A stretch of DNA of 64,000 bases from Globicephala melas (Eukaryota; Chordata; Mammalia; Artiodactyla; Delphinidae). The stretch spans positions 42,410,363 to 42,474,362 of the forward strand of contig NC_083326.1 in assembly GCF_963455315.2 (NCBI RefSeq). The letters are read 5' to 3'. The notes beneath the pieces are model-generated. The model saw nothing but the letters and a program-made list of their open reading frames with translations, searched no databases and was not told where the DNA came from. Shown here in pieces: positions 36,653-47,982 of this stretch. The first letter of the stretch is position 1. The number at the start of each line of letters is the position of its first letter. The translations under genes and the position numbers were made by a program.

Positions 36653-36982
36653 GGCTTCCCTGGTGGCGCAGTGGTTGGGAGTCTGCCTGCCAGTGCGGGG
36701 AACACAGGTTCGAGCCCTGGTCTGGGAGGATCCCACATGCCACGGAGCAACTGGGCCCGTGAGCCACAACTGCTGAGCCTGCGCGTCTGGAGCCTGTGCT
36801 CCACAACGGGAGAGGCCGTGACAGTGAGAGGCCCGCGCACTGCGATGAAGAGTGGCTCCCGCTCTCCGCAACTGGAGAAAGCCCTTGCACAGAAACGAAG
36901 ATCCAACACAGCCAAAAATAAATAAATTTATAAGTACTTTGAGAAGATATAACAATTGTAAATATTTATTAAAAAAAAAAAA
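36653..36982 (+). mobile_element. CHR-type SINE, intermediate form
   Basis: Has the young head and 'gagaggcccgcgc' part but then continues into the tail seen in the long form ('gagaaagcccttgcacag ... aataaataaa'). Direct repeat AAAAGCAGAGCTGAGG at 36637-36652 and 36983-36998. Its structure lies between the 340-bp and 200-bp forms. Confidence 0.94.
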
Positions 36983-37289
36983 AAAAGCAGAGCTGAGGAG
37001 AGCCTTAAGTCTGAGGCTTAGTCCTTGGATTAGCAGGTCAAATAATAAATTCCTTGGTAAAGCAAACTCTTCAGTCTGAGGAACTCCTTTGCAGTCTCAG
37101 TCACACTGTTAGATTTTTACCTCACTTTCCCATACAGATGATTCTGCTCCCAATTCCGATGTCAGGAGTGGGCGTGCGGGCAGGAGAGGCAGGCGTTTCC
37201 CACACCACCAAGGAATTCCCCTTCACCAGCTGGCTGTCCTACAATTCAACTCAGTTCTGACACTATCTACCCGGAAATAGCATCAGACT

Positions 37290-37770
37290 CCACAAATTAA
37301 GGACTTAGTGGTACCCTAGATGTCAGTTGCAAATCCAGGTCGCCACCCACGCTTCTGATCCAATGACCCCCCTCCTTGGGTTGGATTAATTTGCTAGAGG
37401 AGCTCACAGAACTCAGAGAAACATTTTTCTTACCAGATTACTGTCTTATTATAAAAGGATATAACTCAGGAATAGCTAGATGAAAGAGATGTGTAGGACA
37501 AGGTATGGGGGAAGGGAGTGGAGCTTCCATGCTCCCTAAGCAGCCCACTCTCCCCATCCTGCCATGTGTTCACCAACCCAGTTGTCCAAACCACAGCCTT
37601 CTGGGGTTCAATGGAAGCTTCATTATACAGGCACAACTGATTAAGTCATTGGCCATTGGTGATTGATTCCACCTCCAGTCCCACCTTTCCCTGGAAATCA
37701 GGGGGTGGGATGAAATTTCCAACCCTTTAATCTTGGTCAGTTCCCCTGGCAACTAGACCCCATCCTTAGG
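37290..37770. mobile_element. Old LTR-like repeat
   Basis: Contains 'aatttgctagaggagctcac agaactcag' (split here), 'ggccattggtgattgattcc' and 'ttcccctggcaactagaccc', a text known from an old mammalian LTR family whose name I cannot fix. No coding sequence. Confidence 0.4.
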
Positions 37771-38089
37771 TGAGTTCCGAAAGTCACCTCACTAACATAA
37801 GACACCTTTACAGTTCTCATCGCTTAGGAAATTCCAAGATTTTTAGGAGCACTACAGCAGGAACAGGAAGACCAAATATATATTTCTTACTAGAAATCAC
37901 ATTATCACACATACTTACCAGAACAATTTCTTTTCTGTTTGTTCCACAAGTAGAGGTTTGGTTTAGTTTGGCTTTGCTTGATAATTTTCTCCTTAAAGAG
38001 TTAACGTATGTTCTGTATAGGTAGTACTTAAAGGGCAGATCAGATGTATCATCTCCCACTCCTGAGGTATGGCTGGCTCCTCAGTGGAG

Positions 38090-38715
38090 TGTGTTAAAAA
38101 AGAGACAGCAGGGGCTTCCCTGGTGGCGCAGTGGTTGAGAGTCTGCCTGCCGATGCAGGGGACACGGGTTCGTGCCCCGGTCCGGGAGGATCCCACATGC
38201 CGCGGAGCGGATGGGCCCGTGAGCCATGGCCGCTGAGCCTGCGCGTCCAGAGCCTGTGCTCCGCAATGGGAGAGGCCACAACAGTGAGAGGCCCGCATAC
38301 CGCAAAAAAAAAGAGACAGCAGGCCCCAAATAGAGTCACTTGTGCTAACCTTGCATCAGCAAACCAAGACTTAATACCTAACTTAATTGCAGTTTCAACC
38401 CCTCCGCTCCCCTGCCCGCCCCACCCCGGCAGAAAGGTAACCTTTAACCAGTCAACCTGAAATCACCTGGTTAGCATTGGTGAGGTCATCTGCCCCTTCC
38501 GTTCCCTTTAGGAAGGTGACCTTGCCTAAAACAATGCATTCTTTGCTAATAAATTTCTTCTTCTGGCCCTTTCACCTTTAAAACCCTTCCCTTTTCTACA
38601 GCTTGGTGGAATTCCTTTCAATTTGCCAGATAGGATGCTGTCCAATTCATGAATCGTTTAATAAAGCCAATCTGAGCTTTAAACTTACTCCGTTGAATTT
38701 CTGTTGTCAAACAGG
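38090..38715 (+). mobile_element. Probable LTR, interrupted by a SINE
   Basis: The right end has the LTR hallmark of AATAAA (38660-38665) followed by 'gccaatctgagctttaaact' and a 'gttgtcaaaca' terminus, and a TTTAAAA promoter-like element lies near 38578. The left edge near TGTGTTAAAA is uncertain. The SINE at 38113 lies inside it. Old and non-coding. Confidence 0.5.
38113..38307 (+). mobile_element. CHR-type SINE, 200-bp form
   Basis: Head 'ggcttccctggtggcgcagt', end 'gaggcccgcataccgc' plus A tail. Direct repeat AAAAAGAGACAGCAGG at 38097-38112 and 38308-38323. Confidence 0.95.
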
Positions 38716-38725
38716 TGGCACACCC

Positions 38726-40122
38726 TGCCTACGGCACCACACGTACATAGCAGAGTTGGAAAAAGCACAGATTGAAGGCCAGATTGACCTAATTCTAAAC
38801 ACAGTATTTTTCACCTGCCAAATAAGGATAATACCACAAAGGACTGTTGTGAGAATTAAATATATAAAATGCCTCACAAAGTCTAGAATTGAGTACGGGG
38901 CCCTCGGAAAATATTAGTTCCCTTCTCCTGACCAAGAAGAAGGTTAGTTCTCTTCTTCTTCTGATCTTGCTAATCTCCAAAATCCCAAAAGAGATTTATG
39001 AACTGTCCACCTCCAGGGGCCTGTTTCCACCTGCTAGGTTGGTTTGAAATGGGCGTTTAACTGGCCAGTGATTGTTTCCATAACAGCGTTTCCCAGCCAT
39101 CTGAGAGCTCTGATGAAAATTTCCTATAATCGGTAACTCTAACGATGGCAAGCACTTTGTCTCTGATGTAAACTACATCTGAGCACTAGAGTCAATGTTC
39201 TAGAAGGCTTCTAGTCTAATGGCTTTAGCAGTCAGACATGACTTCAGTGGTGAACTTTGGATTTATGGTAAAATTCTAGACGCCGAAGTATACTTGTTTG
39301 TACCTTCTGCAGTCCATGTTCTTATTTAAATATGATATTAAAGATAAACTCAATAAACTTTCATTTAAATAATTTTTTTTTAATTTTTAATAATTTTTTT
39401 AAGAAAGAGAGATTTCCTAGAAGAAAGCAATGCCACAAGCTCATCATGCCAAAGGAGAACATTTGATATAAGTTTATAATTTTGACAGAAATTTCTTGTC
39501 CTCAATATAGCCTTTCAGGGGTCAAGGCTGGAGTCTTACTTTTAAAGATCTCAGTTTCTAACTGGTATGTGACACAGAGGGCTCTAGAACCCTGATGGGA
39601 ACGAAGTTTCTATGAGCACAAGCTTGACACGTGTATATGTGTGTGTATGTAAGTGTGTGTTGGGTGGAAACATTTAATAGGAATGTTCTAAAACAAATAA
39701 TAGGACAGTAGAAAAAAACAAAATAAATATTTATATACAGATATGTGGGCTTTAAAGACTAAAAAAAAAAATTTTAATAAATAAAGATAATCTGATTGGA
39801 ACCATTCTTTCCAGGCCCTAAGCAGCGGTGTCCAAAGAAATAGAGGGATTTTAATGTCATTTTGAGCCCCAAGATTAAATGATGTTCACTCTCTCCCACG
39901 TTATTTAAAAGAACTGATTAACTCATCAAAATCCCCAGGTACAAAAAGGCCCAAAAGAGTGAATGAAAAAAAAAAAAAGAGTGAATGAAAGAGCAAATGT
40001 GAGTGTTTAACAACATGGGCATGATTTTGCCCATGGAATAAGGTGTAATTAAATTCTATGCAAAATGTGAAATTCTTAATTTGAAATAGCACAGTATTAA
40101 ATGTCGTAATAAAGAATCTCTC
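38726..40122. other. Intergenic, no gene recognised
   Basis: AT-rich sequence with a short GT-repeat near 39636-39660 and AT-rich tracts at 39368-39402. No repeat family or gene was recognised. Confidence 0.45.
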
Positions 40123-40247
40123 GGCACTTCCCTGGTGGTCCAGCGGTTCAGACTCCGTGCTTCAAGGCAGGGGGCGTGGGTTCCATCCCTGGTCGGGAAA
40201 CTAAGATCCCACATGCCGTGCTGCATAGCTGAAGAAAAAAAAAAAAA
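40123..40247 (+). mobile_element. CHR-type SINE, short form
   Basis: About 125 bp: 'ggcacttccctggtggtcca', box B-like 'ggttccatccctggtcggga', end 'cacatgccgtgctgcatagc' and an A-rich tail, followed by a (TC)n stretch to 40265. Confidence 0.9.
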
Positions 40248-40623
40248 GTCTGTCTCTCTCTCTCTGTGCAAAATTAAAATAATGTGAAACATCTTAAATT
40301 TAAAATTCTTTAAGGATCTCATAATTTTAAAGCTAGTGGCCCACAAGAATTGAAAACTGTGATTATGCTCTAACCATAGGGCAGTGCCACTTTAGCTGAT
40401 TTCCAGAAATACCCATCACCCCTTGCCAGTCAAAACTGGTAGAAACAAATGGCATCACAAACTTGCAGTCAAAGGCTTCACAAGTCTGACTTGACAACCG
40501 TGCTGAATGGTGGGCATGGAACCACAAAATGATGCTTCCACGGGAAAAGGTCTTTAGATGATCAAATCCAATTCCCTCATTTTATAGGATTGTAACATTC
40601 CATTAAAGGGACCTACTCTCTGC

Positions 40624-40743
40624 TTTTTTTTTTTGGCTGCGCCTGGTGGCATGTGGGATCTTAGTTCCTCCACCAGGGATCAAACCTGTGCCCCCTGCAG
40701 TGGAAGCATGGAGTCTTAACCACTGGACTGCCAGGGAAGTCCC
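40624..40743 (-). mobile_element. CHR-type SINE, short form
   Basis: T-run, 'ggctgcgcctggtggcatgt', then 'ccactggactgccagggaag'. The direct repeat CCTACTCTCTGC (40612-40623) and CCTACTCCCTGC (40744-40755) marks insertion. Confidence 0.92.
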
Positions 40744-40755
40744 CCTACTCCCTGC

Positions 40756-41689
40756 CTTGAAACAATGATGAAAAATCTTATACTCCCCCCACTGGAGAAG
40801 TGGTTAGTTATTTAATACCTCAGACCATGTATCTTAAATAATCACAGGATACAGGGATGATGGAAAAAGTTAAAGAAAAATATCCTGGTGTGAGAATCAT
40901 GGCAGGTACTGGATCACAGCAGACTGAGATGGCTCCATTTCCCCTCTTACTTTAAAGAAAACTGGGTGTGGGATGGGAGTTTTTGTATAATTGAAAAAGA
41001 GGAAACATTTATGTAAACTGTTATATGCTCCAGTTATAACCTTTGGAAACCACTGTAAAAATAAAAATCCATATACTATTAAAAAGCTTAAAGCCTGAGT
41101 CTAACAGGTAACTCAAATTTGGACCCAATATGGCTACATGATATTAATAAATGGCATTTTGCTAAAGTGTATACATACCTACTCACTCCCTTGTCCTCAT
41201 GATAGCTTCATATACTACATATGAGTAATATGACTATATTCATATATAAGAAATCGGAGAGGTTTTCATCTATTGCTCCTAGAATTGAAAATACAAACTT
41301 CTCAAAAATTTATCTCATTCTCAAGTAGGGAATTCCTGATTATGGAATAGTAACAGCTTGTCCATAACTTGGTAGTGTTAATCATCCAAGAACCAAACAA
41401 TGGGAGACAAATAACATTTGCAGCACAAATGGTCATGGCACTGCATAGAAAAAAAACAATGATGATATCAACTTTTGAGGGACCGAATTCTCTTATCCAG
41501 GGTTTTAATCGTAAACTGCCATGAACATGTGTTGTGAGGAGAGGCACATATACAATTATTTTAAAAAACTGCTTTTAACTAAAAAAAAAAAAATCACTGA
41601 GAATAATCCATTATCATCCAAGATTCTCCCTCCTGTTTTCTTACCCTCCCTTTCATCATCCCTTTGTATTTCCTCTTCTAACAATAGTA
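40756..41689. other. Intergenic, nothing recognised
   Basis: AT-rich sequence, no gene or known repeat seen. Confidence 0.45.
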
Positions 41690-42290
41690 GTTCTTACCTA
41701 CATAGTGGTTGTGATGTGCCAGGCGCTGTTCTAAGCACTTTACATATATTATGTAGTTTATCCTCGCAACAACATTATGAGCTAAATAATATTACTACTC
41801 AGGATAGAGATGAGGAAATTAAGGCATAGAGAGATTAAATAACTGTCCCAGGTCACACAGCAAATGTGTAGTGAGATTTTTTTCTTTTTATAGCTTTTTT
41901 TAAAATTAATTTATTTATTTTTGGCTGTGTTGGGTCTTCGTTGCTGCGCGCCGGCTTTCTCTAGTTGCAGCGAGCGGGGGCTATTCTTCATTGTGGTGCG
42001 TGGGCTTCTCATCGTGGTGGCTTCTCTTGTTGCAGAGCACGGGCTCTAGGTGCACGGGCTCAGTAGTTGTGGCTCTCAGGCTCTAGAGCGCAGGCTCAGT
42101 AGTTGTGGCACACAACCTTAGTTGCTCCGCGGCATGTGCGATCCTTCCCCGACCAGGGCTCGAACCTGTGTCCCCTGCATTGGCAGGCGGCTTCCTAACC
42201 ACTGCATCACCAGGGAAGCCCCGTGTTGTGAGATTTGAACCTAAGCAGTCTGGCTTCAGAGTGTACACTCTTAACCAAGAGCGTGTGGGC
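41690..42290 (-). repeat. MIR SINE split by a long CHR SINE
   Basis: Left part 41690-41865 shows MIR text: 'gatgtgccaggcgctgttct aagcactttac' (split here) and 'caggtcacacagcaaatgtg'. The right part 42237-42290 continues with 'gaacctaagcagtctggctt'. Reverse-strand MIR, opened by the SINE between them. Confidence 0.85.
41880..42222 (-). mobile_element. CHR-type SINE, long form, inserted in a MIR
   Basis: Reverse copy: 'atttatttttggctgtgttg', 'ggctcagtagttgtggc' twice, end 'gcatcaccagggaagcccc'. Target duplication GTGTAGTGAGATTT at 41866-41879 and GTGTTGTGAGATTT at 42223-42236, one mismatch. Confidence 0.94.
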
Positions 42291-42334
42291 AACAATTTCT
42301 CTTTTGTCGCTAAAGTGACTTCCTACAACTTCCT

Positions 42335-42760
42335 TTGATTAGTGGTATATTCATACAATGGAATATTATTCATCTGTGAAAAGGAATGATGTACTGATGT
42401 ATGATACAATGTAGATGAACCTTGAAAATCTTATGCTAAATGAAAGAAGCCAGACATAAAATGTTACATATTATGTGATTCTAGTTACACAAAATGTCCA
42501 GAATAGGCGAATCCATAAAGACAGAAAGCAAATTAGTGGTTGCCAGGGGCTTCAAGGCGGGGCAAGGAGGAAGGGGAGTAACTGCTTAATGGATACAGAA
42601 TGTTCTTTAGGGTGATGAAAATAATCTAGCGCTGGATAGTGCTGATGATTATATAACACTGTGATGTACTAAATGCCACTTCAAAATGGTTAAAATGGTG
42701 AATTTTATAGTTAAAAAATTTTTAACACAATAAAAAAATTGGAAAATAAAAAGTAATGAT
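42335..42760 (+). mobile_element. Old L1 3'-end fragment
   Basis: Has 'tatattcatacaatggaata', 'gaaagaagccagacataaaa', 'tggttgccaggggcttcaag' and 'aatggttaaaatggtgaatt', the order of an old mammalian L1 3' end. Non-coding. Confidence 0.82.
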
Positions 42761-43440
42761 GGATAGAACTGCTGGTATCTTAGCCCAAATCAAGGCAGTG
42801 GTGCCAAACTGAACTAATAGTCATTGTAATCTTCACTGTTACACACTTGCAGTAAATAAATAAATGAGTAAATAATTTTAAAGCCAATTTTACTTAAGAA
42901 TATCCTTAATGAAGCAGTAACCGTTATTAACTGTACAAAATCTCAAACCTTGAGCATACATCTTTTTTATATTCTGCGTGATCCAATGGAACGTACTAAT
43001 AAAGCACTTCTGCCGCATGATGAAGTACAATGATTATCTTAAGGAAAAGCGCCTGTAAGATTTTTGAGTTAGATGAATTAGCAACTTTTTTCAAAGAATA
43101 CCATTTTTACTTTAAAAAAACACTTAAAGGATAAATAATGGTCATTCAGACTTAGTTATCTGGCAGATATTTTTTCAAAATTGAATGAAGACTATGATTT
43201 TATATACATATATAATGTAATATATAACATATATATAGTTTAATACGTTATATATGATTTTTAGTGTCCCTTTGCACAGCTTTTATAGTGGCTCTCTAGG
43301 TATTACATTAGATATATAATTATAAGTTAAAAATTGTTACATTATATATAAATTATTTATAATTATATATATATATAAAATGTAATACAATTCAATAGAG
43401 GAACTGTAGCCTTTTCAACAAACAATGCCTAGAGCAATCG
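42761..43440. other. AT-rich intergenic sequence
   Basis: No gene recognised. The stretch 43195-43385 is dominated by TA steps and forms many short self-complementary blocks. Confidence 0.5.
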
Positions 43441-44001
43441 AACATCCACAGCCAAAAAATTAACTCAACCTAAACCTCAAACCTTTTATAAAAATTAACT
43501 CAAAATGTATCACTGCGTTAAATATAAAACAAAAAATATATAAAACATCTTTTTAAACAGGAGAAAATATTCAGGATCTAGGGCTAGACAAAGAGTTCTG
43601 AGACTTGGGTATACCAAAAACACAATCCACTAAAAGGAAAAACTGATAAATTGGACTTTATCAAAATTAAAAGCTTTTGCTCTGCAAAATATCCTTTTAG
43701 GAGAATGAAAAGACACGCTGCAGAGTGGCAAAATATGTTTCCAAACCGTACATTCAACAAAGGGACAGATCTAGAATATATTTAAAAGTCTCAAAACGCA
43801 ATGGTATAAGAGCAAAAAATCCATTTAGAGCATGAGTAAAAGATGTAAAGAGATAGTCCACGGAAGATGATATAGAGATGGCAAATAAGTACATGAAAAG
43901 ATGTTCAGTATCATGCATCACTAGGGAAGTGCAGACTAAAACCACAATGAGATATCACTACACACTTAATCAGAATGGCTAAAATAAAAAATAGTGACAA
44001 G

Positions 44002-44124
44002 GGACTTGCCTGGTGGTCCAGTGGTTAGGACTCGGTGCTTTCACTGCTGAGGCCCGGGTTCAATCCCTGGTCAGGGAACTAAAATCTAAGATCCCACAAG
44101 CCATGCAGCACGGCCAAAAAAAAA
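44002..44124 (+). mobile_element. CHR-type SINE, short form, inside L1
   Basis: 'ggacttgcctggtggtccag', box B-like 'ggttcaatccctggtcaggg', end 'catgcagcacggcc' plus A tail. The direct repeat AAAAAATAGTGACAAG at 43986-44001 and 44125-44140 is perfect over 16 bp. Confidence 0.95.
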
Positions 44125-44140
44125 AAAAAATAGTGACAAG

Positions 44141-44600
44141 TGAAAGAAGCCAATCTGAAAAGGTGACTTACTATATGATTCCAACTAAATGATGTTCTGG
44201 AAAAGGCAAAACCATGGAGACAGTACAGAGATTAGTGGTTGTGGGGAGGGGTGGGTAGGGAGAGGGGTGAATAGGCAGAGCACAGAGGATTTTTTAGGGC
44301 AGTGAAACTATTCTACAGGACACTGTTGTAGTGGATACATGTCATTATTCACCTGTCAAAACCCACAGAATGTAGAACACCAAGAGTGAATCCTAATGTA
44401 AACTATGGACTTTCAGTGATAATAACGTATCAATGTAGATTCATCAATTATAACAAATTTATCTGGTGGGGATATTGATGGTGGGAGAAGCTTGTGTGTA
44501 TGTGGGCACAAGGGGTATAGGGGATATCTCTCTAAGTTCTGCTCAGTTTTGCTGTGACTCTAAAACTACTCTAAATAATGGAGTCTATCAGGAAAAAAAA
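44141..44600 (+). mobile_element. L1 3'-end fragment inserted in the L1 body
   Basis: A complete L1 3' end ('tgaaagaagccaatctgaaa' to 'gagtctatcaggaaaaaaaa') sits in the middle of ORF2-type sequence. AGTGACAA before it and AGTGATAA after its A tail fit a short target duplication. Confidence 0.7.
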
Positions 44601-45097
44601 AGTGATAACACCCAAGCTGGTAAGGATCAGAGAAACTGCATCACCACTGCTGGTGGGAATGTAAAATGGTATAGGCACAATGCAAATCAGTAGCAGTTTC
44701 TTAAAAAACTAAACATGCAACTACCATATGACCCAGCAATGCTCTCCTGGGCATGTATCCCAGAAAAATGCAGAGTTATATCTATATGAAAACCAGTACA
44801 TGAATATTTAGAGCAGCTTTATTTGCAATAACCAAAATCTGGAAACAACCCAAATGTCCTGCAACAAGTGGATGATTAAACAAACTGTGGTGCATCCATG
44901 GCATGAAATTCTATTCAGCTGTCAGAAAGGAACAAATTATTGTACACACAACAACCTGGATGAATTACAGAGAATTATGCCGAGTTAAAAAAAAAAATCA
45001 ATCCCGAAAATTTCTATACTGCATGGTTCCGTTAATATAACATTTTTAAATGACAAAACTATAAAAATAGAGAACAGATTAATGATTGCCAAGGGTT

Positions 45098-45225
45098 TTT
45101 TGTTTTTCCCCCCCGCCCCACTCGCTTGGCATGCAGGATCTTAGTTCCCCAACCAGGGATCCAACCTGTGCCCCCTGCAGTGGAAGCCTGGTGTCTTAAC
45201 CACTGGACAGCCAGGGAAGTCCCAG
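45098..45225 (-). mobile_element. CHR-type SINE, short form, inside L1
   Basis: Reverse copy: 'ggcatgcaggatcttagttc', 'accactggacagccagggaa'. The direct repeat GATTGCCAAGGGTT at 45084-45097 matches GATTGCCATGGTTT at 45226-45239 with two mismatches. Confidence 0.9.
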
Positions 45226-45480
45226 ATTGCCATGGTTTAAACAGGAGGTGGGAACGAGACAGAAAGGGACTTGGTTATATGAAGGCAATTTGATGGATTT
45301 TTGTGGTAATGAAACTGTTCTGTAGTTTGTATCAATATCAACATCCTGGTTGTGATACTGCACTAAAGTTTTGCAAGTTGTCACCGTAGAGGGAAACTAA
45401 GTGAAGGGTACACAGGGATCTCTGTATTATTTCTAACAACTGCATGTAAATCTACAATGATCTCAAAATAAAACTTGAAT

Positions 45481-46465
45481 TTTAAAAGTTCAATGAAGTC
45501 ATGTACCTGTCATACAAGGAGGACAGTACTTATTGCCGATGATAAACTTTAAGCTTTCAAGCAAAAATTAGCATTTTGGAAAATTTGTTTCTGACACCAT
45601 GAGCATTAACTTCCAAGACTTAAAAGACTTTTTTAATGAGATGAGTGGTGACATTAATGTTATGTTTTGATACTGTGTGATGAAATGTACCAAAAGTTGT
45701 AAGAGCTACATAAGTCAGTGAACCAATATTTTCTAAATAATCAATGCACGATATGACAAAATCATGCATAGATGAAAATCCATTCAAAATATGAGATAGA
45801 CCAATAGATTTACTGGATGGAGTACCAAAATTCATTGATATGTTTTCAGATTCCAATTGTATCTAACATTTAAGAAATTACCATTTGTCCACTTTTAACA
45901 AAGGATATTCAAAACGAATATCCGTAATGACTTGGAAAGCTATTCAAATATGCCTCCTTTTTCCAACTACATATCTGTGTAAGTTTAGATCTGCTTTATA
46001 TTCTTCTACAAAAATAATATATTGCAACAGACTGAATGCAGACACTTATGTAAGAATTCAGCTGTTTTCTATTAAGCCAGATATTAGAGATTTGCAAAAA
46101 ATGTAACACAACACACACTCGTTTTGCTAAATTTTCTTTTATTTTGGAAAATACAGTTATTTTTCAAGAAAATAGTATTTATGTTAACACGTATGGGCTT
46201 GTTATTTTTCAAGGATTAACAAAGATATAGTTTTCAATTTTCCTCATTTGAATGTCTAGTATGGTAAGAACTGATAAATGGAATATTCATATGCAAAAGC
46301 TCTTTGGGGCCCTCAATAATTTCTAAAAGTATAAAGGCTCCTGAAACCCAAAACTCTGAGAACTGTTCTAGGAGTTTAAAGTGTTCTTATTGATTGTAGT
46401 TGTATGTTCAAATAGATTCTAAACCAGACTCACATACTGTGGGGCTTAAGTCAGAAAACAAGAAA
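45481..46465. other. Intergenic, nothing recognised
   Basis: AT-rich, no gene or clear repeat. It lies just beyond the inferred 3' end of MEP1B. Confidence 0.45.
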
Positions 46466-46596
46466 GGGAATTCCCTGGTGGTCCAGTGGTTAGGACTCTG
46501 CGCTCTCACTGCTGAGGTCCTGGTTTTGATTCCTGGTCGGGAAACTAAAATCCCACAAGCTGTAAACATGGTCAGTAATAATAATAATAATAAAGG
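46466..46596 (+). mobile_element. CHR-type SINE, short form
   Basis: 'gggaattccctggtggtcca' to 'cacaagctgtaaacatggtc', then an (ATA)n tail. Direct repeat AAACAAGAAA at 46456-46465 and AAACAAGAGA at 46597-46606. Confidence 0.92.
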
Positions 46597-46879
46597 AAAC
46601 AAGAGAGTGGCCAGTTTTAGAGCTGTGGGGGGCACATGTCCCCAGGGAGAAAGGAGCTGCCCTCTGTCCCTCCCTACATCGGGACAGGACAGCATGGAAA
46701 TGCTGAGATTCCACATGGAAGATCATTCCCATAGGGTGTTTCCAGTGGGTTTCTAGGGAATCACCTGTGAGGCCAACACACTTGGCCCTCAAAGAGAAGG
46801 CAGTCATTTAGAAAGCTACCCCCAGTTCTTGCTCTCCGTCTTATAGACAATATTATGCTTCCAGAACAGCCTGAATTTC

Positions 46880-47113
46880 TTCTCCACCTTTATCTATTTT
46901 TATTTTTTATTTTCTTACTCCCCTCCTTTAAAAACAAAAACACAAGCAACATTTCACCAATTAGACCTTTACCAAAATAATGATTTGTAGTATATCCAGC
47001 TATGTACAGAGAAGATCCATCTGTAGCAGGTGAAGTGGTTATAATACATTGTAGGTGAAACCATCATGAAGAATTTTTCATTTCATTTGTTGGCTGTATT
47101 GCTGAGTTAATCT
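46880..47113 (-). other. MEP1B: MEP1B 3' untranslated region
   Basis: Follows the MEP1B stop codon on the - strand. Two AATAAA signals on the - strand lie at 46906-46911 and 46899-46904, about 205 bp after the stop, so a short 3' UTR ending near 46880 is likely. The exact end is inferred. Confidence 0.65.
46899..46911 (-). promoter_or_regulatory. MEP1B: MEP1B poly(A) signals
   Basis: Two near-adjacent copies of AATAAA on the - strand (TTTATT on +), the first good signals after the stop codon at 47114. Confidence 0.6.
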
Positions 47114-47128
47114 TCAAAGTGCATGTTG
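47114..47128 (-). CDS. MEP1B: MEP1B last coding exon, 5 codons
   Basis: After a pyrimidine-rich tract and TTTTAG (47142-47129 on the - strand) comes CAA CAT GCA CTT TGA, giving the C-terminus QHAL and stop. It joins in phase 0 to ...MTLEN of the previous exon to end in NQHAL, very near the NQHAF ending known for meprin beta. Only 15 nt are coding; the rest of the exon is 3' UTR. No other acceptor in the 2.7-kb intron gives such an ending. Confidence 0.88.
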   Translation of the reverse strand, partial: QHAL

Positions 47129-47917
47129 CTAAAAGAGGGAAGAACAATCGATCACTTAATTTCTAAATTTAAAAACTCTCATTGAAATGAATCCAATGAA
47201 ACAGTCTAATGTTTAAATGAAGTACCATGAGCAGTCTCCTGGCATCCCTCCCAACTGGCAAAGGGACCCCAGGCTCGTCTCCAGGAACATGCTCTGGCCT
47301 ATCCCACTTTATTCAGATGCTAAAACATCAGGGTGAGCACACACTTCAGTCTCAGGAAAAAGGTCATTCTGATTTAAGATTTAAACTAGAGCTGGAGTTT
47401 CTGCTATCAGTAAATTTACTGTAGAAATGCCTAGACTAAGGAAAATGTAAGTTGACTCCTTGCTCTTGGGCATGTTTAAATGACCCAGAGGCAAAACAGT
47501 TCTGTTTTTATAATATGGTGGCTGTGTGTGTGTGTTTCCACTTAATGGCCCTACCATGTCCCTGATACTCTAATAGTTCTTTCCTTGATTGAATTAACTT
47601 CCTTCTTTCTCTTCTCTTTGTTTTATCATTTTCTTTAATTCCAATTTTAGGTCGACAAATCGGCCTTTATAATAGCACTTACATGTACCAGTTTCCAGAG
47701 GAATATCCTGGCAGTCCCATCCACCAGCTAACTGGTCCTCTCCTCCCTAACCACTCCCCCACCATTCCTACTCCAGCCCCTGAGTACATCGCTACTAGCC
47801 CAGAGGATCATGCTGGTGGGCACAGCTTCCACCAGGTTGACCTACTGGGTCATTGAGTGATCTGTCCCTTTTATTTTGAGCCATAGAGTAAGCTAGAAAT
47901 ACCTGTTTTAAAAAACA

Positions 47918-47982
<65 letters not shown>

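Larger units (their letters stand above)
43440..45480 (+). mobile_element. L1, ORF2 end and 3' region, multiply interrupted
   Basis: Old L1 text runs 'ggactttatcaaaattaaaa' (43650), 'gagatggcaaataagtacat' (43875) and 'tgagatatcactacacactt' (43949) to 44000, resumes at 44601 with 'acacccaagctggtaaggat', and ends near 45480. It is interrupted by a SINE (44002-44124), another L1 3' end (44141-44600) and a SINE (45098-45225). No intact frame. Confidence 0.85.
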
